Shown here piece by piece: positions 51,567-60,674 of a stretch of 64,000 nucleotides of DNA. The stretch is from Geomicrobium sp. JCM 19038 (lineage in GTDB: Bacteria > Bacillota > Bacilli > Bacillales > Marinococcaceae). Under the pieces are notes generated by a model. It had not been told where the DNA came from and searched no databases. It saw only the letters and a list, made by a program, of their open reading frames with translations. The stretch lies in the NCBI RefSeq assembly GCF_000698125.1, contig NZ_BAXA01000005.1, forward strand, positions 62,001-126,000, read 5' to 3'. Every line of letters starts with the position of its first letter. Within the stretch, counting starts at the first letter, position 1. The position numbers were made by a program, and so were the translations under genes.

Positions 51567-51797
51567 ATGAAGATCACAAAAGTAGTAGATGCAAAAGGAA
51601 TGGCATGCCCGATGCCAATCGTAAAAACAAAAAAAGAAATGAAGCAGTTAGAATCAGGAGACATTCTGGAAGTACAAGCCACCGATAAAGGTGCGTTAAA
51701 GGACTTCGAGGCGTGGGCAAAGTCAACAGGCCATGAGTTGTTACAAACAAAGGAAGCGGACGGGGTTTTAACGTTCCACATAAAGAAAGGAGAATAA
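51567..51797 (+). CDS. TusA-family sulfur carrier (YrkI-like)
   Basis: 76 residues with the conserved AKGMACPMPIVKTKKEM, whose Cys carries the persulfide, and ILEVQATDKGALKDFEAWAKSTGH. It is very similar to the TusA part of the fusion at 49852. It probably shuttles sulfur between the dioxygenase and other acceptors. AAAAGGAGTCAACAAG precedes the ATG. Confidence 0.9.
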   Translation: MKITKVVDAKGMACPMPIVKTKKEMKQLESGDILEVQATDKGALKDFEAWAKSTGHELLQTKEADGVLTFHIKKGE

Positions 51798-51803
51798 TAG
51801 GCG

Positions 51804-52636
51804 ATGGAAGAGGGGCACATCGCTGTCCCTTTTCTCATCAGTAAGGGGAACGTCGTGGATATTCTTTTTATCATAACCATTTTTCTAATCGGTTTTATCG
51901 GCTCATTCATTTCTGGAATAGTAGGTGTTGGGGGCTCGATTATTAAATATCCGATGCTTCTATTCATCCCTCCGCTATTGGGGTTTGCGACATTTACAGC
52001 ACATGAAGTTGCCGGAATTAGTGCAGTTCAAGTGTTTTTCGCGACAATTGCGGGTGTGTGGGCGTATCGGGGCACAGGGTATTTGCATAAGAAATTGATT
52101 GTCTATATGGGATCTAGCATTCTAATCGGAAGCTTTATCGGAGCATTTGCTTCTAATCTTCTTCAAGAAAGCGCCGTGAATGTTGTCTATGCAGTACTCG
52201 CAACAATTGCGGCGATTATGATGTTCTTACCAAAAAAACAACTGCCTGACCAGCCAGCACAAGAAATTACATTTCATAAAGGACTGGCTGTAAGCTTATC
52301 ATTTGTCGTAGGTATAGCATCTGGAATTGTAGGAGCAGCAGGGTCGTTCTTGCTCGTTCCGATTATGTTAACTCTATTAAAACTACCGACCGTGTAACGA
52401 TTGCAACCTCTTTAGCAGTAACGTTTATCTCTTCTATCGGTTCCACGTTTGGAAAAGTCGCCACAGATCAAGTTCTCTATGGGCCAGTAGCTGTGATGGT
52501 TATTGCAAGTGGCATTGCCGCGCCTTTAGGAGCGAAGCTCGGTCAAAAGATGAGTACGAATCTTTTGAAATGGATTCTTGCGATTTTGATTGTTGCTTCA
52601 TCCCTGCAAATTTGGTGGGGTGTAATACAATCTTAA
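51804..52636 (+). CDS. TauE/SafE-family membrane exporter (YrkJ-like), one frame break
   Basis: About 277 residues if one missing C near 52391 is restored (LLKLPT to RVTIATSLAVTFISSIGSTFG). The repeated family motif appears as GIVGVGGSIIKYPMLLF and GIVGAAGSFLLVPIML. About eight transmembrane segments are seen. It probably exports sulfite made by the dioxygenase, as proposed for TauE in cst operons. A GTG at 51855 behind AAGGGG is an alternative start that fits the first membrane segment better. Confidence 0.82.
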
Positions 52637-52915
52637 GCGATCAAAGGATTATCTTCATTTGGTGTGAAACTGAGTGTACACCACCAAGAAAGTTATGAGT
52701 AGATGGTAGAAACAAGTCTTTTAACAATGTTTCTATATATTTATATTTAAGGTATGGTCACATTACCATACCTTAAATATAAATATTCCGATGATCTTAT
52801 ATGTGAATGGTGTAGTTTGCTCTTGTGATTTACAACGGTATAATTCAAAGATGTTTGATTAGTTTGTCGTGATACACTATAAGGAGAAATTAAAAAAAAT
52901 AAGGGAGGTACGGAT
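52637..52915. other. Intergenic region with a strong hairpin
   Basis: Apart from the 52741-52782 hairpin and the ribosome binding site AAGGGAGGTACGG of the next gene, nothing is recognised. Confidence 0.4.
52741..52782. terminator. Hairpin terminator of the sulfur operon
   Basis: TTATATTTAAGGTATGGT pairs perfectly with ACCATACCTTAAATATAA (18 bases) around the six-base loop CACATT. It lies 105 bases after the TauE-like stop. Confidence 0.75.
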
Positions 52916-53634
52916 ATGTATGCAGGGTTAATTTCTTTGCATGTTATTGCAGGTTTTGTCGCGTTAGCTTTTTATTTATACCTGTGCTCACAAAAAAAGG
53001 AGGGCGATATCATAGAAGAGCAGGCTGGGTATTTACGATTGCGATGTTTATTGTCAGTGCAACAAGCGTCTTATTAGCACTTGTTAATAGTCTCGTACAC
53101 AATTTATCGCTGATGGAGTCTTCATTTAATATCTTTCTTACGTTCATCGGTGTGCTAAGCTATGTAACCGCAATATATGGAATTAGAGTTCTGAAAATTA
53201 GAAATAAAAATGGGGTGAAGACGTCATCGTTCGATTGGTTTAATGCTTGTTTACTACTGATTAGTGCAGTCATTGTTATTGTCTTTGGAGCTATTCTTCG
53301 TGATCCGTTACTGTTTTGGTTTCCGTTTATCGGTTTATTCTTAGGAGTCACTCAAATTCTTTATATGTCCATGGGGTCTAAGTATAAGAATGAGCGGGTT
53401 GTGGAACATCTTACAGCGATGTTGAGCTGTGGTGTTAGTGCAATTACTGCTTTTGTTGTCTTTGGTGCACCCAGGATTTTGGATATAGACCAAGTGTCGT
53501 TATTATTATGGTTTGGACCAACAATCATCATTGTGCCCATCATTATCGTTTTTACAAAAAAATTCCGAGGGCCAAAGCGAACGTTAAGCACAGCCGATCA
53601 ATTCAGAGAAGAGAACCAACGAATTGGGAATTAG
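52916..53634 (+). CDS. DUF2306-like membrane protein, one frame break
   Basis: About 239 residues if one missing base near 52972 is restored, giving MYAGLISLHVIAGFVALAF then FIPVLTKKGGRYHRRAGWVF. This opening, HxxAGxxAL followed by KKGxxHRRxG, is that of DUF2306 membrane proteins. About six or seven hydrophobic segments follow, and the C-terminus is hydrophilic (GPKRTLSTADQFREENQ). AAGGGAGGTACGGAT precedes the ATG at 52916. The function is unknown. Confidence 0.7.
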
Positions 53635-54168
53635 AAAGAAGGACTTAGAAATGACCGCTGTGATGTGCCAGTTTCATAACGACAGCGATATGAATTTTAA
53701 GTAAATAAAAAGTCTTGTTTCTAGTAAGCTGAGTTATGAGGAACCATCGTGTTCTCTTGAAACAACCCAGTGAGTTTCGTAGAAATATAAGAAAACGTTT
53801 TAGCTTCCATAATTTAGCGAATAATTAATAAGGACAATAAAATGTACTGGGAGAACCTTCCGTGAAAAAGCGTCATTACGTATTGGAATGACATGCCAAT
53901 ACAGACATTAGCAGATGAAAAGTAAATAACTTCGTTTAAATAAGAAAATTATTGTTTCCTGAGCATACTGCATTAGTATGCAATATAGAGGCAATAAGCG
54001 AGTGCGAATGTGAAGCGAACATAAAAAGCTAGGGGATCCGCACCAATAAAATTGAATATTATGATAAAATATGTAATAAAGTTAAAAGTTGTTTAATTGT
54101 TTCAGAGCTAATTCGAAGAAAAGCTTCATTTATACGCGAATTTTGCATAACTATACTTGAAATTCGCA
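53635..54168. other. Gap before the CRISPR array, including the likely leader
   Basis: No gene is supported. It contains a vestige of an IS256-family 3' end (53712-53790) and, next to the first repeat, about 150 AT-rich bases that are the likely CRISPR leader. Confidence 0.5.
53712..53790 (-). mobile_element. Vestige of the 3' end of an IS256-family transposase
   Basis: The plus-strand bases from TTGTTTCTAGTAAGCTGAGT resemble those at 24428-24480 (TCGTTTCTAGTAATGTGAGT). On the minus strand the frame reads KLTGLFQENTMVPHNSAY, alignable with the C-terminus ELNEMFQKKKRRNLMTHI of the copy at 24413. Only about 19 codons remain. Confidence 0.5.
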
Positions 54169-54730
54169 GTCGCACTCCGTGTGAGTGCGTGGATTGAAAT
54201 ACTTATACTAACAACTCCCAAAATGAAGTTCGACGTCGCACTCCGTGTGAGTGCGTGGATTGAAATTGAATCTCAGCGATATAGTTATACTCGTATTCGG
54301 TCGCACTCCGTGTGAGTGCGTGGATTGAAATGTCACAAATCCACGGGATGCTCAACATATCAGGGTCGCACTCCGTGTGAGTGCGTGGATTGAAATATCT
54401 TCGGGCAATTTTTGGTTACAAGTCGGGCAGTTGTCGCACTCCGTGTGAGTGCGTGGATTGAAATGACTTGGTGGTGAGCGTCTCCGTAAGGTTCGCTGTC
54501 GCACTCCGTGTGAGTGCGTGGATTGAAATTAGTTGTAACAGGTTTTGTGTTCAGTGAAGAACAACGTCGCACTCCGTGTGAGTGCGTGGATTGAAATTTA
54601 AATATATGTGGCGGTGGCAGCACAAGAACGGTGTCGCACTCCGTGTGAGTGCGTGGATTGAAATTAATTGCGCCATAGAGCGATTCTCAGGTTACAGTGT
54701 CGCACTCCGTGTGAGTACGTGGATTGAAAT
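54169..54730 (+). CRISPR. CRISPR array, nine repeats and eight spacers, type I-C-like repeat
   Basis: Nine 32-base repeats start at 54169, 54235, 54300, 54365, 54433, 54498, 54566, 54633 and 54699. Each opens GTCGCACTCCGTGTGAGTGC and ends GTGGATTGAAAT, with internal arms CGCACTC and GAGTGCG; this is the type I-C class of repeat. Spacers are 33-36 bases and all different. The last repeat carries one change (GAGTAC instead of GAGTGC), so the array ends at 54730 and the leader lies on the 5' side. Repeats are otherwise identical, which suggests recent activity. No cas gene lies in the window. Confidence 0.97.
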
Positions 54731-54860
54731 TTCATCGTCTTCTAATTAATGTTTGTTTGTACGATCCAGTGAACGTCATTTATAACGTTCGGTTCTCTTT
54801 CTGGATCTTCTGAATGAATTTTCGCTTCATGAGTAATACTTTCGCCAGGTGAGCTTAAGT

Positions 54861-55671
54861 TCAGACCTTGTGCAGTCCTTTGCATTCTCTGGGCAACTTC
54901 GCCTGATCGTCAAGTTGTCTTTCATACGTAGAGTAAGTAATGCTCTCTCGAGTCTCATCAGAGCCCCTAGTTAAGCCGTTTACAAATTGTTGTAAAGTAC
55001 GTATAGGTTGTGAAATAGCAGGCATAGCTCTTCTAATAAAGTAGTTTGGAAGGTCACGACTAAAAGGGTTAAATCGTTCTTTTGCTTGGTTAATCTTGAA
55101 ATCCTGCTCAAAAAAAACGGTTCTTCCAGAAGGAATAGATTTAGTGCTTGTGTATTCGATTACCTGATTAGGAGCAAATGCTTGGACGACCCTGACTGTC
55201 TGGGTGGACTGATCATACCCCATGATAATTCCATCAGATAGTTTTAATGTAGACCGATGTTCACTAACATGATCTCCTTCTCGCCAACCGATCAGTGAGC
55301 GGTTACTGGAAGAAACTGACTTGTAACAAGTAGTTATCAGAACTCTGTTGAATTCCATACATCATGTAACCATGGTTCCTAGTTAAATTGTGAGACCAGA
55401 CGCTATTTAAAGTGAACATAGATGAATCTAAGTACTCGTAATCATTAATATCTATGGAAGTATAAGTCAGTGTGTTTAAATCGGCGATTAATTGTTCCAT
55501 ATCGTTTTTCTGTCCCTGCTGGAATTCCTGATGTGCCGTTCCTTGATCCATCGTCTCGTCCTGAAAATTTGCAGTAGCATAGGATGAACTTTGACCTTCT
55601 TGCAGTTCTGAATGAATAAAGGCGTTGAATAGTGATCGAGTGTCTAACTCATCTTCTAGTGTCCTTAGAAC
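54861..55671 (-). pseudogene. Unrecognised protein, start missing and one frame break
   Basis: Two frames on the minus strand join near 55330 if one base is removed. The first (from 55671, no start codon, after an in-frame TGA) reads LEDELDTRSLFNAFIHSELQ, then SVWSHNLTRNHGYMMYGIQQ. The second continues SVSSSNRSLIGWREGDHVSE, GIIMGYDQSTQTVRVVQAFA and ends LPRECKGLHKV. About 270 codons are open in total. The sequence is hydrophilic, without membrane segments or motifs I know. A hairpin terminator lies at the 5' edge (55674-55720). It may be a truncated gene or a longer protein with a further break upstream. Confidence 0.4.
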
Positions 55672-55673
55672 TC

Positions 55674-55720
55674 AAAAATGCACGACAGCAAGGATTAATT
55701 CCTTTTTGTCGTGCATTTTT
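55674..55720. terminator. Hairpin terminator
   Basis: AAAAATGCACGACA and TGTCGTGCATTTTT pair perfectly, with T and A tracts on both sides, so it may work in both directions. Confidence 0.8.
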
Positions 55721-55824
55721 CGTATGTTTTTTGTGCTTCATTTAGGTTTTGATTAGCTGATTGAACAATAACTTTTTTTGACTTACTCTTTGTATTCTCC
55801 CTAATAGTTGTGTCGTAATGTATA

Positions 55825-55879
55825 TAAAAAGGCAGAACAAAAAAGACCGTAACAGTTTCTTTTTTATTCTGCCTTTGAA
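55825..55879. terminator. Hairpin terminator
   Basis: AAAGGCAGAA and TTCTGCCTTT form the outer stem; AAAAAAGA and TCTTTTTT pair further in. No intact gene ends here, which suggests a lost neighbour. Confidence 0.6.
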
Positions 55880-56052
55880 TTTTTATGGTTAATTCTTATG
55901 GATCATTAATTTTTAGAGTAGCGTATTCCACGTACCGTAGTAATCGTCGTTTCCATTTCATCCCTGCTCCTAAAAAGGGAGATGAAAAGCAAGGTAGGTA
56001 AAGATCTTTGAATAGTTGAATAATAACCAATCCTGGTAACATAGTCAACTTA
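55880..56052. repeat. Dispersed repeat, copy A
   Basis: About 170 bases from ATGGTTAATTCTTATGGATC to about GTAACATAGTCAACTT recur at 60833-61003 with visible divergence. On the minus strand copy A can be read as YSKIFTYLAFHLPF, and copy B as YSKIFTYYAFYLPYLLIGAI. Both also hold an MKWKRR/IKWKRH stretch. They are probably decayed copies of the end of one membrane-protein gene. Confidence 0.6.
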
Positions 56053-56825
56053 ATTGCATGAATTTGGTATTACTAACAGGGGAGGTTGAAGTTTACGAAA
56101 GAAAAGTGTGTACCCTAAAATTATGATTGCACGATACTTAAAATAAACAAACCACAACATGTTATATATGTTGGATGAACGTAATTCATTATAAAATAGA
56201 TGTGTGAAGTAGTTGGTATTAAACTATGAACTCATAAATAATTACTAACAGGTTGCATATAAATCTGTGAAAATTGCCCATCAGTGTTCCCACACTGATG
56301 GGCTTTATTAGTATTAGCAAATATACAGGGCAATAATCAACTTTCAGTTTCTAATAAAAAAGCCATTGTTATGATCCCTACTTACGTTCTTAATTTTTTA
56401 AGTTATGACACGATCGACGGTTATTGAATGATAGCAATAAGACCTATACTTTTAGGATACTATTTCATTGAATTAGATGGCCATAATTAATGTTGAATCA
56501 TAACGACCAAAATTGAGACATATTACGTTTCGGGTCTTGTAAATATAAAATATCGTTGTTGCTATTGCTCTTTCAAAACTACAAATAATAGTTTAAAAAA
56601 TCTGCTAATTCATGTTACTATTAGTGAGGACTAAATTTATTCATAAAGGTAGCAGTGTTTCCATGTGCAAAAAAACCATCTATTAGTAACAAGTTATGTA
56701 TCCGAAGAAATGCTAAGTTTTAAGTAAGCGGTTTCTATTCGCTTAACGCGTAATGTACCAAGACTTACAATTATTAAGTAATCACTCGTTTCCTAATTTG
56801 ACTACATTATAGTGAGGTGTTGAAT
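56053..56825. other. Long AT-rich intergenic region
   Basis: Apart from the hairpin at 56276 I see no gene, RNA or repeat. It ends with the promoter region of the gluconate-dehydrogenase-like operon, where TATAGT near 56805 could be a -10. Confidence 0.4.
56276..56303. terminator. Hairpin terminator, gene unknown
   Basis: GCCCATCAGTGT and ACACTGATGGGC form a perfect 12-base stem around a four-base loop, followed by TTTATTA. No coding gene is visible on either side within 500 bases. Confidence 0.75.
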
Positions 56826-57605
56826 GTGGCAGAAAAAAAAACCGGGAAGCCGGGAACCCATCAACAGGAGGGAATCACCCGACGTACTTTCATTAAGAAT
56901 ACAGGCTTGATTACCGGTGGTTTAGTTAGTGGTGGTTTGCTTGGGGGTCTTCTCGGCAACCAGTTGGGGACGGGAACAGACACGGAGACGTCAACGGAAG
57001 AACACGGACACGGCGCTACCCATAGGTATGAAGAAGCGCGAATGTTTTTTAAACGGCAGGGAGATTTCCGCGTGTTAGAGATGGTGACCGAAACCATCTT
57101 TCCTGAAGATGGCAACGGTCCAGGGGCGATCGCTTTAGGTGTGCCTTATTTTATTGACCGTCAACTCGCGGGCAATTGGGGCAGTAATACGCGGGACTAT
57201 ATGCAGGGACCGTTTGAGGAAGGGACAGACACGCAAGGTTATCAATCGTCGCTTACCCGTGGGGAAATTTTTCTCCAAGGCATTCGGCTGATTAATCAAA
57301 TCAGTACTTCAGATTATGATGAAGCTTTTGTTGATTTAGAGGAACAAGACCGCGTGGCTATATTGACGGAATTTTCAGAAGGTAATGCGGAAATGCGTGG
57401 AGTTTCGTCTTCTCGGTTTTTCAGTTTGTTGCGGCAGGCTGTCCTGGAAGGTGCGTATTGTGACCCACTGTACGGTGGAAATCGAGAGATGGCTGGCTGG
57501 CGGATGAAAGGGCACCCCGGTTCTGTGATGTCCTATTTAGACGTGATTCAAGAAGAAGATTTTGTTGAAATGGATCCCGTCGCACTGAAAGATCACAATC
57601 ACTAA
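56826..57605 (+). CDS. Gluconate 2-dehydrogenase subunit 3 family protein, Tat-exported
   Basis: About 259 residues from GTG 56826, with GTGAGG upstream. The Tat signal is clear: ITRRTFIKNTGLITGGLVSG with the twin arginines. The mature part has FRVLEMVTETIFPEDGNGPG and GVPYFIDRQLAGNWG, conserved in subunit 3 of membrane gluconate dehydrogenases, and ends with GGNREMAGWRMKGHPG. The subunit escorts and supports the flavoprotein encoded next. Base composition is more GC-rich than the DNA before it. Confidence 0.87.
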   Translation: MAEKKTGKPGTHQQEGITRRTFIKNTGLITGGLVSGGLLGGLLGNQLGTGTDTETSTEEHGHGATHRYEEARMFFKRQGDFRVLEMVTETIFPEDGNGPGAIALGVPYFIDRQLAGNWGSNTRDYMQGPFEEGTDTQGYQSSLTRGEIFLQGIRLINQISTSDYDEAFVDLEEQDRVAILTEFSEGNAEMRGVSSSRFFSLLRQAVLEGAYCDPLYGGNREMAGWRMKGHPGSVMSYLDVIQEEDFVEMDPVALKDHNH

Positions 57606-57638
57606 AGATAAAAATACTTACGTTTAGGGGGAGATGGC

Positions 57639-59351
57639 GTGGTACAACAACTAGATAAAGTGGATGTCGTAACGGTAGGAGTCGGCTGGACCGGAGGAAT
57701 TATTGCAGCTGAGTTAGCGAAGGCTGGCTATAACGTTGTCGGTTTGGAGCGGGGCGCTGAACAGAAAACGGAGGATTTTCTGCAGACGAAAGACGAGCTT
57801 CGTTTTGATTCAAGATATGAACTGCTTCAAAACTTATCCAATGAGACGGTTACGTTCCGTAATACGCCGGACATGACCGCTCTGCCGATGCGGGAATACG
57901 GCGCTTTTCAGCTCGGGACAGGCCTTGGGGGAGCTGGAGTTCATTGGAGCGGGGTCACGTGGAGATTTCTTCCTTACGACTTTGAAATTCAATCGCAGAC
58001 TGTGGAGAAATACGGCGAAGATAAAATCCCGGAAGATATGGCACTCCAAGACTGGGGCATTACATATGAAGAACTGGAGCCTTACTATGACACTTTCGAA
58101 AAAACAGCAGGCATTTCCGGGGAAGAAAACCCCTTCGGCGGCTTTCGTTCCGATGATTATCCCACGCCGCCGATGAAGGAGACGCCGGCCCTTCGGCTGT
58201 TTAAAGAAACGACGACGGAGATGGGGTATCAGCCGTTCATGGCTCCTTCGGCCAACCCGTCGGAAACATATACGAATCCTGATGGAAAAAGGATTAATCA
58301 ATGCCAATATTGCTCGTATTGCTCCCGATACGGGTGTGATTTCGGCGCCAAGTCCGATCCAATCGTTACCGTCATTCCAACGGCTCTGGAGACAAACAAC
58401 TTTGAGCTGCGCACGTACTCCAATGTTACGGAAGTTCTGCATGAAGACGGGGTAGCCACTGGGGTCCGTTACACAGATTTGACGACGGGCGTAGAGTACG
58501 AACAGCCGGCGGACGTCGTCGTCTTAACGAGTTACGTGTTAAACAACGCTCGATTACTCCTACAGTCGGAGCTTGGACAACCGTATGACCCGGAAACGCA
58601 AACCGGCAGCATCGGCAAAAATTATTGTTATCAATTGGAGTTCAGTGGGCAGGGCTTTTTTGAGAAACAGTACAACATGCACATGGGCGCCGGGGCGCTG
58701 GGAATGGCCATTGATGACTTCAACGGCGATAACTTCGACCACAGTGATCTGGACTTCCTTCACGGTGGATGGATTTCGCTGCGGCAGGGCGGTCGGACTC
58801 CCATCAGCTCCAATGCGGTTCCGGCAGGCACGCCGAGTTTCGGCAGGGAATTTAAAGAACAATCCATCTATCAATTCTTCAGAATGTTATCAGTGGGGAC
58901 TCAAGGGGCATCACTTCCTAACGTGAATAACTATTTAGATCTCGATCCTACGTATACAGATAAATTGGGCAACCCGCTATTGCGGATGACGTTTGATTTT
59001 CATGAGCAGGATCAAAATTTAGCCAGGTATCTGGCAGAGCAGATCGAAGACATTCTGACGGAAATGGGTGCGAGTGACATTGCGGTCAATAAAGACCTCG
59101 GCAATTTTGACATTGAACCCTACCAGTCCACGCACAATACAGGTGGCGTCATTATGGGTGATGACCCGGAAACATCAGCAGTGAACAGCTACCTGCAGAT
59201 GTGGGACCACGACAACGTATTTGTGGTTGGAGCTTCTGCGTTTCCTCACAACGGCGGTTACAACCCGACTGGAACGGTTGGCGCCTTAGCTTACCGGGCT
59301 GCTGAAGGCATTGAAGAATATTTAAGTAATGGTGGCGGACAACTGGTATAA
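57639..59351 (+). CDS. GMC-family oxidoreductase, gluconate-dehydrogenase-like flavoprotein
   Basis: 570 residues. The FAD-binding N-terminus reads VVTVGVGWTGGIIAAELAKA and the C-terminal active-site region STHNTGGVIMGDDPETSAVN to FPHNGGYNPTGTVGALAYRA, with the His and Asn of GMC enzymes. A CQYCSYCSRYGCDFGAK cluster of four Cys in mid-protein is typical of this branch. It lacks its own signal and is probably carried out by the Tat signal of subunit 3. It oxidises a sugar, sugar acid or alcohol and passes electrons to the cytochrome c encoded downstream. Start GTG 57639 behind GGGGGAGATGGC. Confidence 0.88.
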   Translation: MVQQLDKVDVVTVGVGWTGGIIAAELAKAGYNVVGLERGAEQKTEDFLQTKDELRFDSRYELLQNLSNETVTFRNTPDMTALPMREYGAFQLGTGLGGAGVHWSGVTWRFLPYDFEIQSQTVEKYGEDKIPEDMALQDWGITYEELEPYYDTFEKTAGISGEENPFGGFRSDDYPTPPMKETPALRLFKETTTEMGYQPFMAPSANPSETYTNPDGKRINQCQYCSYCSRYGCDFGAKSDPIVTVIPTALETNNFELRTYSNVTEVLHEDGVATGVRYTDLTTGVEYEQPADVVVLTSYVLNNARLLLQSELGQPYDPETQTGSIGKNYCYQLEFSGQGFFEKQYNMHMGAGALGMAIDDFNGDNFDHSDLDFLHGGWISLRQGGRTPISSNAVPAGTPSFGREFKEQSIYQFFRMLSVGTQGASLPNVNNYLDLDPTYTDKLGNPLLRMTFDFHEQDQNLARYLAEQIEDILTEMGASDIAVNKDLGNFDIEPYQSTHNTGGVIMGDDPETSAVNSYLQMWDHDNVFVVGASAFPHNGGYNPTGTVGALAYRAAEGIEEYLSNGGGQLV

Positions 59352-59388
59352 CTGAACCTAAATAACAATGACGGAAGGCGGACTTCAG

Positions 59389-59590
59389 ATGAGCCATTTA
59401 ATATCGGTGTGCCGAGCTTAATTCTCATTTTATTGTTGGCTTTGTTGATTTTCGGACCGAAAAGTTGCCGGAAATAGGCAGTGCGTTCGGGGAAACCATT
59501 CAGTCTTTTAAAAAATCAACCCACGATCTTCTTGAGGATGAAAAAGTTCAAGAGGAGCAGAAGGTCAGCCATAATGAAAAGGGCGCTTAA
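59389..59590 (+). CDS. TatA/E-family twin-arginine translocase subunit, two frame breaks
   Basis: About 67 residues with two missing bases, one near 59396 (between MS and FNIGVPSLILILLLALLIF) and one near 59464 (FGPK to KLPEIGSAFGETIQSFKKS). The short N-terminal transmembrane helix, the FGPKKLPEIG hinge and the amphipathic helix define TatA. Linked to a Tat-exported dehydrogenase, it is likely a dedicated pore component; no tatC lies nearby. The acidic tail DLLEDEKVQEEQKVSHNEK is normal. Confidence 0.8.
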
Positions 59591-59704
59591 TCTTCTGCGC
59601 TTGTAAAAACATAATGTGTACACAAGACTTCACTCGGAATAGGTAAACGGCAGATGAACCTTTCCGAAAGGTACAAAAAAAGAGACAGGGATGGGAGACA
59701 CAAC

Positions 59705-60004
59705 ATGAAGAAATTATTGATGGCAATTGCAGGTTCAACTCTACTGCTCGCGGCATGCAGCGGAGAAGAAGCTGGGGAATCAGGTGAGACAGTAGATACA
59801 GCCGCTGGAGAAGAAGTATACACGGCCAGCTGCCTCAGCTGTCACGGCGACAACATGGAAGGGGCTTCCGGACCTGCGTTGGAAGGATACACTGCCGATG
59901 AAGTACTCTCAGCGATTGAAGAAGGACCAGGCGCGATGCCGGCCAACATCGTTGAGGGCGAAGATGCTCAAATCGTGGCTGCATACGTAGAAGACGAAAG
60001 CTAA
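59705..60004 (+). CDS. Lipoprotein cytochrome c (c551-like)
   Basis: 99 residues from ATG 59705. The lipobox is LLLAACSG (Cys about residue 19), so the protein is anchored on the outer face of the membrane. The heme motif CLSCHG and the distal Met in GPGAMPANI are present. It resembles CccB/c551 cytochromes of Bacillus. Being last in the cassette, it is the likely electron acceptor of the GMC flavoprotein, passing electrons to a terminal oxidase. The Gly/Glu-rich linker after the lipid anchor is usual. Confidence 0.9.
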   Translation: MKKLLMAIAGSTLLLAACSGEEAGESGETVDTAAGEEVYTASCLSCHGDNMEGASGPALEGYTADEVLSAIEEGPGAMPANIVEGEDAQIVAAYVEDES

Positions 60005-60104
60005 TGATTAGAAGTGGGTGACTAACCCTCGTTCTTTCAACCACTAAACGTAAGGCTGCGTACTTGGTGGTTACAGTTAAGTCTAACAAAGAAACAAGCT
60101 TTTA

Positions 60105-60146
60105 AACCCTCGGTCTTTTCAATAATTAAAAGACCGAGGTTTTTTG
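60105..60146 (+). terminator. Terminator of the dehydrogenase cassette
   Basis: AACCCTCGGTCTTTT and AAAAGACCGAGGTTTTTT, a 13-15 base stem with a T tract. Confidence 0.85.
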
Positions 60147-60270
60147 CATGCGAATCAAAGACCATAAGGTAGTTCACTTATTTGTATTATATAGTTGAAT
60201 GAAGGATACATAGGAATTTTCGTTGAAAAACTGTGAACGAAATGTCTCCAGTGATTTAAAAACGTGTGGT

Positions 60271-60674
60271 CTAGTGATCGCACGTCAGTAACCGCGTTAA
60301 GATTTCTTTTACTGAGGTTGCGGATTGGATGTTAGTTCTTCGGTAATCTTGAACATTTACCGCCTGCATTGCCATTTCTGGGGTGACTCCACTTAATTGC
60401 ATCTCTGCCCTTAATAGAGAAAGGATAGACTGCAGCTTTATAACTTCTTCCATTTCGTAATCACCCAAGCTCGTTAAACCGGAGAGATCAATGATTAACG
60501 TATGCACATAATTGTGTGCCACGTAATTTGCGGCTTTTCGAAATACCGTTTGGAAACGGTCTTCACTCATCTCCCGACCAAGGGTAGAACAGATATATTG
60601 CCCATGAGAGGAACGATGGGGAAGGCTAAGGATTTAACCTCGCGTAATGTTTCATAATAGTTGTGTTCAATCAT
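60271..60674 (-). CDS. STAS-domain protein (RsbR/RsbS-like), one frame break
   Basis: About 134 residues with one missing base near 60572. The start-side frame reads PIVPLMGNISVLPLVG, then joins MSEDRFQTVFRKAANYVAHN. The core YVHTLIIDLSGLTSLGDYEM holds the STAS loop, with Ser-Leu-Gly at the usual phospho-acceptor area, and SLLRAEMQLSGVTPEMAMQ is the conserved third strand and helix. RsbR C-terminal STAS domains form stressosomes. There is no N-terminal sensor domain, so this may be a stand-alone or shortened copy. The exact start is doubtful: the GGAAG is too close to the ATG. Confidence 0.6.

Noticed and set aside
54360-54623. An 87-codon minus-strand frame with a repeated HSHGV-like peptide
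   Set aside because: The peptide repeat is simply the CRISPR repeat translated; it is not a gene.
57834-58442. A 202-codon minus-strand frame
   Set aside because: It is antisense to the GMC flavoprotein, whose motifs run through the same region; a GC-rich shadow frame.
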